NCBI RefSeq assembly: GCF_024679245.1
Contig: NC_090178.1
Coordinates: forward strand, 25,511,203 to 25,575,202
Length of the DNA: 64,000 bases
From: Pseudorasbora parva
Lineage: Eukaryota; Chordata; Actinopteri; Cypriniformes; Gobionidae
Reading direction: 5' to 3'
In this document: in pieces, positions 52,769 through 62,460 of the stretch
Position numbering within the stretch: the first letter of the stretch is position 1
Layout: each line of letters starts with the position of its first letter
Program-made: the position numbers and the translations under genes
Notes under the pieces: model-generated
The model's input: the letters and a program-made list of their open reading frames with translations, nothing else
What the model was told of the DNA's origin: nothing
Database searches by the model: none

Positions 52769-54540
52769 TTAAGTGCCTAAATAACATGCAGTGTTTTGAC
52801 ATAATTTCCACTCAAACAGGAAGACAGGGCGGGACATATCGAACAGCTACTCTCCTTTTTTAAAAAGTCAATAGTTTTTTGTTTATATCACACCTCGGGC
52901 CAAAACCGCAGAGCTCTGTAACTCTGAGTTTCCTCCTGATCTCTAACTGATTCTCCTCCTAATTTCCTCCAAATCGTTTTAAAATTCTGTGCAGAATTCA
53001 AGTTCAAATTCAATTTCTGGTATGCGCTGACTCACGCATCTGCTCTGTAGTATTGTGCCTCTGGAGTGGAGAAGACTGTGTGCACGCTTCAGCGGTTCGC
53101 ATGACAATAACGCAAAACCCGACTTTATTTTCCACAATGGAAAGCACATTGATTTACGCTGCCTGATTCATTCCCTATCCCCTATATAGTGCTCTCTATG
53201 CCATTCACCATATAGAAATAGTAAATGTGTGAACAAATGACCGATTTTAACTTCAACTTTAGCATTTATTTGGGGGCGGGACACTTCAGATTCTAGAGAG
53301 CATTTGATAGGACAGAAAATCTGATGAGAAAATGAATTGCAGGTCGATGTCATCAAAATCACTGATCCATATTGACTGTAAGTTTTGAATGCTTATATCA
53401 CTAGTTTATAGAAAACAGTAAGACTATACTAAAAGACAAAAAACTTCAATTTTGATTTCATGGGGATCTTAATGGATATGCGCAGGCAGCGTGTAAATAT
53501 ACAAGAAAGTGCTTATAAAGTGTGCAATTTGGGACTATCTCTGGTGACCTTTGCAAACTCTGCTGTACGTGTCCACGTGTTTTGAAGAAGGCTCTTTGGA
53601 GAGCTCTGAAGGGAGGGAGGGATCTCATACTTTCAAAGCTAACATGCTATTGCTAGCCGCTACGGAAATTGCACACCCTACATTTAAAGTTATTTAGCAA
53701 TCACTTTGCCAAGCTTTTGTGTTTGCAATGATGCTATCTGCCTGTACACAATATGACAGCATTGTAATATAACAGCATAATATGTAACAAAAATGTACAG
53801 TGGCTTCATAAAATAATTAAACATTAACAAAAAAGAAAACACACCTGATGCACATTCTTTGTTTGTCATTTTCTAGAAGCAGAGTTAAAACCAGTTTTTT
53901 TGTGTTGTTAATTAAAGTGATAGTTCAAACAAAAACGAATCTGTGTTCAGCAGAAGAAAGAAATTCATATTGGACCTGTATGGTTTCAAATACATATTGG
54001 ACCATCATTCTAATACGCTGATTTGCTTCTCAAGAAAAAAATACTGTTATCATCAATTTTGAGAACAGTTATGCTGCTTAATATTTTTGTGGGATTTTTT
54101 TTTCTTCCAGAATTAATTGAATGTTTAAAAGAATAGCATTTATTTAAAATAGAAAACGATTATAATAATGCAAAAGTCTTTACTGTCAATTTTCTCAATT
54201 TAATTGGTCCTTGTGGAATAAAAACATTAATTTCTTAAAATAAATATAATTTATAGATAATATAGGCTATATTTTATAATATTTTATAGCCAGAATGGAC
54301 TTATGTTATCATTTGGAACGCAATACAGCTCCTCTTTTATTACTTTTTCCAGTAAAATACAAAGGGAAATGTTCCGTCTAGGTCAGCGTTTTCAAACGTT
54401 CTACTGTAACAACAACAGTATAAGAAGAAAAATGGCTGCACGAGCCAAAAGTTCACAAGGAAGAAACTTACTTGAAAGACTTTTGTCCCATATGCCGTGA
54501 AAGTGGAGCTGTCAGGGCACTGTGTGCAGCACACCTTCAA
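52769..54540. other. Intergenic DNA upstream of the ephrin-A promoter
   Basis: 53915-53990 (gtgatagttcaaac, ctgtgttcagcagaagaaag) is an end of the 'tagttcac' MITE superfamily. The rest shows no recognised feature. Confidence 0.45.
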
Positions 54541-54600
54541 AATCTAGGGAATGTTGGTCCCGCCCCTTAGATCATTGATTGGCTCAAAGTTTCAACGCAC
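54540..54600 (+). promoter_or_regulatory. Probable ephrin-A promoter: GC box and inverted CCAAT box
   Basis: cccgcccc at 54559-54566 and attgg at 54578-54582 are spaced as in many TATA-less vertebrate promoters. They lie about 0.53 kb upstream of the ephrin start codon in a locally GC-richer stretch. The transcription start is not determined. Confidence 0.45.
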
Positions 54601-55109
54601 ACACACCCGTGTCCCCCGCCCTGCCCAGAAACGCACTCCAGTCACTCCTAATCACTGTCAACTATCAACGGCCGTGATTGAGAGCGTCCCGCGACTACAA
54701 ACAACCGTCTCCTCTTTTCATGAGAAGTTTGGAGTTGCTGTCAAACTTGGACCTTATAAACCAACACTGGATTTACGTTCGAAGAAAAATAAGTTATTTT
54801 TATGTCAGCGTAAAGTGGAATACTTGTCAAATCTTCACAAGGAAATACTAAACGTCACAAGGAATCGCAAGAATGTGCCTTAATGAACCACGTCAACATA
54901 TGTTTGTAACATTATAAACTAAAACATGCAGCAACTTGTTGCATTTAGTAAATAGAACATGTATCTATTGTAAAAGCGTTCCTAACGACTTGGGAATTGT
55001 TTCTCTTATATCCCAGTGAAGTTCAGCTGCCTGCTTTTACTCAACTGAATCTCACATCAGTTTAAAGTCGTTTCATCCGCGGCCCACAAGGGCTAGGTCG
55101 ACTTCAGTC

Positions 55110-55228
55110 ATGAACGTGCCAAGGTGCTCTGGAGTTTGCGCTATGATGAGACTTCTGGCGCTGTTTATACATGTTTTGTCAACGACAGCAAAGAGGCACG
55201 TTGTATACTGGAACTCTACAAACACGCG
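55110..55228 (+). CDS. Ephrin-A family ligand, first coding exon (partial gene)
   Basis: Ephrin-As are GPI-anchored cell-surface ligands of Eph receptor tyrosine kinases in axon guidance and tissue patterning. The exon encodes 39 codons plus two bases. From the second or third Met (MMRLLALFIHVLSTTA) there is a short hydrophobic signal peptide, followed by KRHVVYWNSTNTR. That is the conserved first strand of the ephrin receptor-binding domain, with a potential N-glycosylation site NST. The exon stops at CG|GTAAGT, a strong donor at the position where ephrin-A exon 1 normally ends (after the WNSSNPR-type motif). I chose ATG 55110; ATGs at 55143 and 55146 would give a more standard signal peptide. 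RHVVYWNS and MRLL resemble mammalian ephrin-A4, and the WNSTN form also recalls fish ephrin-A1, so the paralogue is unresolved. The remaining exons lie beyond the window. Confidence 0.85.
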
Positions 55229-55797
55229 GTAAGTTCACAATTACTTTAAACTCTTACTCATCGCATTGACTGTTTCTAATTCACCTCATTACGCAGGATC
55301 GCGCGTGCGTTGTGCGTAAGCGCGCGGTGCTCTTCAGCAGCTTAGTGAATGCGAGGTGACTAAGCCCAAAAAACGCTCCCAGATTTGTGTTGCTTCATGT
55401 CTCCAACCTAAAACACACCTGCACCTATTAAAGGTTTTAAATGTGGTAACGTGTCCTCCCATGCCTCAATGTTTCCACCAGTCAAACTTTGATGTGCTAA
55501 TCTTTAAAGGTACACTGTCATTTTTTTCTTCTTCTTCAAATTGTATGCATGAAGACATAAATGAACAGTGTTAAGGTAACACACATAACGTACAATTATA
55601 TGAGATGAAGATTAAGAAAACTTAAAAGCCTTTTTTTTTTACATACCACTAAATGGCCGCTGCCATTTTGAAATCACATGACCATGGAAGTTATCATTAT
55701 AACTAATAATAATAATATTAATGTTTAATGTATATGCTTTTCATTCAATGCTCAAGGCCATTTTCAAAACCTCAGAAAATAAATGTTAGAGCATTAA

Positions 55798-56043
55798 TGG
55801 GATAGTTCACCCAAAAATTTAAATGACCCTATTATTTACTCTTTTATAACTTTACTTTTATAATGGGTGGATGCACTTTTGGGGCTTCAAATTTTGGGCT
55901 GCCATTTACTGATAAGCCAGGACATTTTTAAAAATATTTAATTCTAATAGTATTCCTCTATAAGAAGAATATCATATACACCCAGGATGGCTTGAGGGTG
56001 AGTAAATTATCGGATAAGTTTTATTTTTTGGGGGGACTGTTTG
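55798..56043. mobile_element. 'gggatagttcaccc' palindromic MITE, about 245 bp
   Basis: Follows TTAA (55794-55797). Left: gggatagttcacccaaaaat; right: gatggcttgagggtgagtaa. Inner text atgggtggatgcacttttgg also occurs in related form in the 42932-50180 MITE (gatggatagatgcactttta), so these are close relatives. Confidence 0.8.
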
Positions 56044-56662
56044 AAGTGTGGAGAAACTGTTACCCACATCTGAATATGCCTACTTCCCTACTATATGGTA
56101 TGTTAAATACTTAGTAGTTTTGAATAAACATTATTCATAAATCAATATCCAACAATATACCCAGATGACTAAGATTCTGAAGTGCGCACCTATTGGACAG
56201 TTTCTATCCTAAGCCACATTTCCACCTTTCGCCGGGAACTTTTGGGGTGGTACTTGGTGTGATTTGAACGCAGGCACCAGGGTCTAAATGAAGTTCCGGG
56301 TAAAAATGTCCCCTTCAGAAAGTCCCTGCCCGCGAGGTAGAACTTTATCAAAGTTCAGGAACTATAGGGGTTGGGACTTGGGCACTGAACATGCTGGTTG
56401 GTTGAGTTCACACAGCATTTTGATTGGTTGACTAGGTGACTATTTCAACTACCATTTTTAAAAGTTTGTTGCAGTGCATGCAGTAAGAGTTGTTTGCTAT
56501 TGGAATCAACAATGGAGTTTAAAAAAAATACTTTAGACTGTGATGGAAACGCAAGAGCGCATCAGATCTGGTGGAAAGAAAGTTCCTGGGACAAATTGTT
56601 CTGAGTAAAATTTGATGAAAACGCAGCTCTATATGATGCAATGGGAGAGGGTTGTCATATTC

Positions 56663-56851
56663 ATTAAATTTATGCATTTGGCAGACACTTTTATCCAAAG
56701 CGACATACAGTGCACTTATTACAAGGACAATCCCCCTGGAGCAACATGGAGTAAAGTGCCTTGCTCAAGGACACACTGGTGGTGGCGACTGTTGGCATCG
56801 ATCCGGCAACCTTCTGCGTATCAGTTCAGTGGTTTAACCTCCAAGACCACC
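56663..56851 (-). mobile_element. tRNA-derived SINE with an L2-type LINE tail
   Basis: The minus-strand head ggtggtcttggaggttaaac is followed by a B-box-like ggttgccggatcgatgcc. The tail is gtcgctttggataaaagtgt / ctgccaaatgcataaattt. The tail matches the 3' end of the LINE at 48584-49247 (gtcactttggataaaagcgt), as expected for a SINE mobilised by that LINE family. Flanking cattaa on both sides may be a short target duplication. Confidence 0.75.
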
Positions 56852-57089
56852 ATTAATGACGGAATGGCAATCCAGCCAAGATTGTAGGCCTGATATGGAG
56901 GATATTGTATAAAACATACTTTTAGTTTTAAAATGGCCAAAGAATTCCTTCGTCAAATGCACAGTGTACTCTCTCAAAGTGAGATATCCAGTAGTGTTAT
57001 TGTTTACGAAAGCTAATTTGGGAAAAAAAGTTGTAAATTGAAATGAAGCTTAAATAAAGTACAAATATTAGATGAGAAATGTTGTTTAA

Positions 57090-57754
57090 CTCTTTCCCCG
57101 CCAGCATTTTAAAAAAAAAGTTGCCAGCCACCGCCAGGATTTTTGACTATTTTCACCAAAATGTAATAGCCCATAGAGTATTTTGTTGTATGAATATCTG
57201 AGCATGCAATATATCAAAAGAAAGAACTGACCCTCTTTGTTTAAACAACAACAAAAATAGTTTTATTCTAGCTTCTTGCATTCCTTTTTTACCAACACTT
57301 GAATATGGGTGTTTCATTAAAAAAAGCAACATTTTGAACAAAAGCTGAGAAAATCACGTATTTGTGAAAGACTGTATCCAGATCAGATTCAGAGCGATGC
57401 TCAAACACAGATGGAGTAGATCTAGTCCATCAACACTCCTAATGCTTGCGCAGTCCTGTAGCTCATCCTGTGTCCACATTTCATTCAGTAACATTAAGCA
57501 GTTTTGATTCGTATGCTATTTAATAATGATGATCACTTTGTTATACATATGCATATGATTACATGTGATCACTCGTTTTACTCCGTCTTACTCGCGTGTG
57601 TTTTGATCAGGAGATTCAGTACTCATTCAGGAGATGCATAATAGCACCCCCTAGCGTCTAACAGTGAAAACACAGAAACACGGAAAATTCCGTTTTTGGC
57701 CTGGAAGCGTTTTCTCACAGATAACGGAAAATTCCGTGCTTGGCAGGGAAAGAG
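57090..57754. mobile_element. TTAA-flanked element, 665 bp, 'ctctttccccgcca' ends
   Basis: TTAA at 57086-57089 and 57755-57758. Ends are ctctttccccgccagc and, inverted, ctctttccctgccaagc. Subterminal acggaaaattccgt is present twice on the right (about 57680 and 57723). Non-coding. Confidence 0.88.
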
Positions 57755-57758
57755 TTAA

Positions 57759-58728
57759 AGGTGGGATTAAGTGCTTTTTGGTAAGAGTTGTTGATATTTT
57801 AAATCACTAAATCAAACACGCCCCTACCCCCAAAAGGGTCTTGCCCCTATTTGGATAGCTCCACCCCACACATACGTACACTGTAAAAAAAAAAAAAAGT
57901 CTCCAATTGAACATTTTCTAGTGACTGATCACATCTAAATTTTTCTGTTGGCCGAATTCAAATTCTGTGAAATGAAGTATTTTAATTCACAGAAATTCAG
58001 TTCGGCCGACTGAAAAATTTAGAAGTGATCAGTCAATTGAAAATTTTTAATTGGAGACCTGAATTTTTTTTTTTACAGTGTAACCCAGACAACGAATATG
58101 GCAGAATCGGTGTTACGAATCCAGGTCAGATGTTCATTAAAAAAGTCACCCCTTCAATAACTAAAAAACAAAACATCGATAATACATAAGCATGACAGTC
58201 CAACTAATGAACATATTACAATTAAGACCAGATTAGAGAGTTATAGCGAACACAAAAACACAAACCGTTCTCATGACAACTTGATAGTACAAAAGCATGA
58301 TAGTCCAGCTAACGACATATTACAATTATGACCCTATTAGGGTTATATAGATCATGAAAAGAGAAAACAAACATATATTAGGAATATAGTATCTTACTTG
58401 TCGGACACATTTTGTGAGCTGACGCTTGAAGCACATGGTGATGAGATTTAGATGCTCCATACGTTGTGGAAATGAGTCTTTATCATCGCTGAAGTGAGCG
58501 ACAATACAATCGCAAATGGACAAACAAGCGAACTTGACACACGAGCATATTCAAGCAAATTTTTGCAAAAAAAGCAAAGTTTTGAATGATGACGTGCACT
58601 GAGCGCTCTCTTCTCGCCATCAATATTAGACACGCCCCTTACCTGCTGATTGGCTGCAAGTTTGTTATTGGACTCGGCCCGAGTCCGTTTTGTAAAACGG
58701 TTTTGAAATAACACTTACCCCACCTTTA
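57759..58728. mobile_element. 'aaaggtggg' element, about 0.97 kb, interrupted by a hairpin MITE
   Basis: The left end aggtgggattaagtgctttt and the right end (inverted) aggtggggtaagtgttattt match. The left end abuts the same TTAA (57755-57758) that ends the previous element. It is interrupted at a TA by 57879-58080: the flanks cccacacatacg and acccagacaacgaatatgg join naturally. An 88-codon minus frame at 58448-58714 has no motif. Confidence 0.72.
57879..58080. mobile_element. 202-bp hairpin MITE, TA-CACTGTAAAAAAA
   Basis: TA is duplicated at 57877-57878 and 58081-58082. The arms are inverted over nearly the full length: cactgtaaaaaaaaaaaaaa / tttttttttttacagtg; agtctccaatt / aattggagac; ctgttggccgaattcaaatt / aattcagttcggccgactg. 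Shares its terminus with 35914-41333 and 30179-30370. Confidence 0.93.
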
Positions 58729-58959
58729 TTTTTTTTAAAGAAAATGCAAAATGTTGCCTTGGCAACTAACTGAAATTAAATAAGGATATTAAATTAAAGC
58801 TGAAATAAAAATAACCAGAATAGTCAATAAATAATACTAAATTAACACTGGCGATTTCAGACTCTACAAATTAGATTGAATCTGAGACTGTCCATTATAT
58901 GGATGTTTGTAGAATGAGACTGGGGGAAAAAACAAAGACGATCAAAACAGAAGATAAAC

Positions 58960-59250
58960 AAACAGCTTCGGTGTGAAGCGGCAGCAGTTAGTAATTATCT
59001 TGTGTATCTGTGTTCCAGTTTCATTAATTGGGATCAAGGGTCAGAGCTTTTGTATCTGTTGAAAGGGGGAATCCGCTATATGCTGTAAAATCCAATGCCC
59101 TCCGGCTCCTTACAGTCTGGTGAACAATTTCTCTAGGTTTGATCAATTAGTGCTGAACGTAGCACTAATTAAATAAATCAATGTTAATGATGTGTGCAAA
59201 TCAGCTCTCTTCCTGTAGTGCCACAGATCTGTCCTCTGTCTTGCTCTATA
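58960..59250. other. Candidate conserved non-coding element in the ephrin-A intron
   Basis: Complex, repeat-free sequence with several homeodomain-type cores (gtaattatct, cattaattggg, gatcaattagtg, gcactaattaaat). Function is inferred only from composition and position. Confidence 0.3.
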
Positions 59251-60756
59251 ATAGTTTAATTGGTGCCATTTGTTAGACTGATGACACGCTCACCTGCCAC
59301 TCCAGGTGTTATCTTGGCCTGGATTGGCTGCGCGAGTTTAGGACAGCCTGGAGGGACAGCTGTGCTCCGCCCCTCTCGGAACCTCTCGGACACGGGAAGC
59401 CCTTCGTATGGGCGTGCTTTTCAGCGACAGGTCTCATGCAGTGACACGCAAATAGTTAAAAAGCTTGAATGTAGTTTCTTTGTCACAGCTCATTAATTTC
59501 TCATCAGAGAAAGATGGGTTTTAAAAGTTTTACAGATTTGTTGTCTGGCATTGAGTTTGTTATTCATATGATGGAGAGATTAATTTTCTCTTAGCTTGTG
59601 GGCTCACTGTCGTTCTCAAACCGACACTTACAGTCAAGGTTGGTGTGTAGTCGTGTTTAGTCTTGTCATGCAGTGTTGTGGTTTTTTAACACAGATTTAG
59701 GTAAAGGCATCTGCAGACTAAACATCAACTCCCTTGCTTCAATGGTTCTCCAGCGCTGCAAACAATGAACACATTGCCCAGACATTGATTTTCTGTTTAC
59801 ACCAAATAGTGCAATATAACCAGATTAATGAGGCTTGGTTTTGGCTACATGAGCGCTGCAAGGTAGTCATGCAATTTTTCATCACATCAATACTTTTGAA
59901 AGAGTGTGAGAAACTAGACTTTTTTTGGTTCGTCTAGCTGTGTGTATGTGTGATGTATATTTTATATCTTTCCTCCTCCTTAATCTCCACTCCTGCCTTT
60001 CAGTTGTAACTGAGCTGTGAACCGCTCTAAGAAACTTGTTGCTTTTCGTTTATCAGTTGACGTTTTAGACGGCCTGCCAGGTGGATAAGGCTTATACCGT
60101 GTGCTTTGCTCTTATCTGTCACGCTCTCTCTACTCGCCCTTTTATTTCCTCATGTTTTCTTATGATCTTAATCAAAAAGTTTAAAACCTGATGCTATGGC
60201 GTACAGTAGAGCTTTCTGACTTAACTCACCCACTCTTTTGTTTGTTTCTGTTGAACACCAAAAGAGATATTTTGAAGACTGTTCTGGTCACTCATTTCCA
60301 TAAAATTGTAAGGATGAATGACTGAAGCGTTCAAACTTAAAAAATCCATCATACACTGATTGTGATTCATGCACTATATTCTAAGTCTTCTGAAGATGGA
60401 ATGGTTTTGTGTGAGATACAGACCAAATTAGTTATTTTTCACAGATTTGTTCATTTTTCTGTAGGCTATATAATAATTATTATTAGATGGGAAACTTAAG
60501 AAATGTTGCCTTGGCAACTGAAACAAGTTGAACACAAAATGACTGAAATAAAAATAAAGCTTAATCCCCTGTGGTGAAAATTTTTAATATCTGGTTTAGT
60601 GTTTCAAAAATGCTTTCAGACAAACCATGTGCAAATTCATGTCAACACCATTGCTGAGTATTTTCTTCTTAAAAGTTATGTGAACCAAAGACGTTCTCGA
60701 AAACGGGGTTTGAAATCGCTGGTGTTTCTGGCATCGCAAAGCTCTGCATGCTCTGG

Positions 60757-62460
60757 CCATAGACTGTAAAAAAAAAAAAAAAAAACTTAGTGTCCGTGAC
60801 GTCAAGAGCAGTTTTGAAGTGTAAAGTAGAGACGAGCTGGCCGTTGCAATCTTGGTAGCGCGTCACTCCCAAATAACAGAAAATTGGCAAAGAGGCGGGA
60901 TGTGGGCGGAGCTGAGGGGACGTTATGACTAACAAAAAGCAGACAAACAGCAATCCACCTGTCACTTAGTGGTCACGCCCTTAATTATGCAGGACTTTAA
61001 AGGGGGGTGAAATGCTGTTTCATGCATACTGAGCTTTTTACACCTTTAAAGACTTGGATTCCCATCCTAAACATAGTCAAAGTTTCAAAAACTAATGTTG
61101 GACGTTTGATGGAGTATTTCTGTGTTAAAAATACTCCTTCCGGTTTCTCACAAGTTTCGGCGAGTTTTTTTCGAGTATGGGTCGACTTGACGTTAAATAG
61201 AGCGGAAGGTAGGGTGCGCGCGCGCGTGACTAGAGGGAGAGAGGCAATGCACGCTGTAAACAGTCTCTCAGGTGCAGATCCAGTCGTCCGTGAACACTTA
61301 TGTCGCCACTTTATTCCTATGGGTGACGTCGAGCGACTTCAACGCTTCAGCACAGCATTACGGGAAGGCAGCGCTGCATTTGAACCGATTTGAACGCAGA
61401 AATGACAGGGAAGCTTCAAGGCATCGCTTCAGTCGCGTCGCAAAGTGGATTTCCACGGTCACTGCTGTCACAGGACTTCACCAAATCATACCAAAGAAGT
61501 GTGTTTTTGACAGAGCGGTCCTGCTTTGGAAGATGCCGGTGAGTAAATCAACTTCAAATGTCTCTGCTATTGGCTACCGTCGCATGAGTAAACATCAGTA
61601 AACGATACGATCGCGTGCTTCGTCATTCAAATGCGCTAACGGTTACTCCATTGTTGTTCTGTATAACGTTACACTATTCTGACTCTGACGTGCAAAACCG
61701 TTTTGCTTGCTACCTCTAAGGTCTAGTCACATACAATAGTCCATAAACCGAATCATGTCCTCATAAACTGCACACAAAGGCCCCTAAATACAGTACATAC
61801 CACAGAGACGGACATCCTGATGTTGCCGTTTCTCCTGTTCAATTTATTTCAGCCTCAGATTTGATTGTGGATCATTATCTGTATTAGCTGAGATAGATGG
61901 GTTTCTCCACGCTTGAGGACGTCACCGCTTTGCGCGCTTGTGATTCTTTAGCTCCGCCCACACGATACGCCTCCAGGCGCTCGGTTTTTTCCAGAAAGAC
62001 TCGGTACAGCCCATATTTCTTTTATAAATATGATAAAACTAAAGACTTTTCGGAGATATGAAGGATGCAATACTACTCTATAGGTACTCAAGATTGACAT
62101 GAGATTGACTGAAACTGAGTGTTTCACCCCCCCTTTAAGGCTTTATATAACGTAAATGAATGAGTTATAAAAAATCACCCCCATCACAGTTGTCATGAAG
62201 GGCAAACTTAGCTGTATATACCAAAACCACAATTTGTACCAGTCTGTAAACGTGCTTTTTTCTGCTGTAAAGTTTAAGGCAAAGTGTAAAGGCATTTTAA
62301 CATGGGACTCAATGAGATTCCCTATTGGCAGGTCAACTAATTACAGTTTAAACACTTCCGTATTTGCTTCAAGCAAGACCGCGGGAGATTGCTGCTTTGC
62401 TGTGACGCAGTGGAATCTCAATTATTACGGGGGAATTTTTTTGTTGATATGAAAAATAGT
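60757..62460 (-). repeat. Dispersed repeat, copy B (inverted relative to copy A), split by a TTAA element
   Basis: 60757-60990 is the inverse counterpart of 10641-10905. After the insertion the element continues at 62139 (ggctttatataacgtaaatg, atcacccccatcacagttgt, catgaagggcaaa). The inverse of that last block occurs in copy A as ttgcccttcatggcaactg. The right limit is uncertain. Confidence 0.7.
61001..62134. mobile_element. TTAA-flanked Kolobok-like element, 1.13 kb, with exon-like remnant
   Basis: TTAA at 60997-61000 and 62135-62138. Ends are aggggggtgaaatgctg and, inverted, aggggggggtgaaacact. A + strand segment, ccaaagaagtgtgtttttga, just before a GTGAGTAA donor-like site (about 61542-61549), resembles the start of the THAP-domain exon seen in related cyprinid copies, but only as a stub. 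Open frames at 61007-61393 and 61272-61601 have no convincing domain. Confidence 0.8.

Noticed and set aside
54551..54883. 110-codon + frame just upstream of ephrin-A
   Set aside because: No motif or signal. It overlaps the promoter-like boxes and probably lies in the 5' leader or promoter.
61007..61601. Two overlapping + frames of 128 and 109 codons
   Set aside because: Inside a TTAA element and partly repeat-wide sequence; only the short PKKCVF stub is suggestive.
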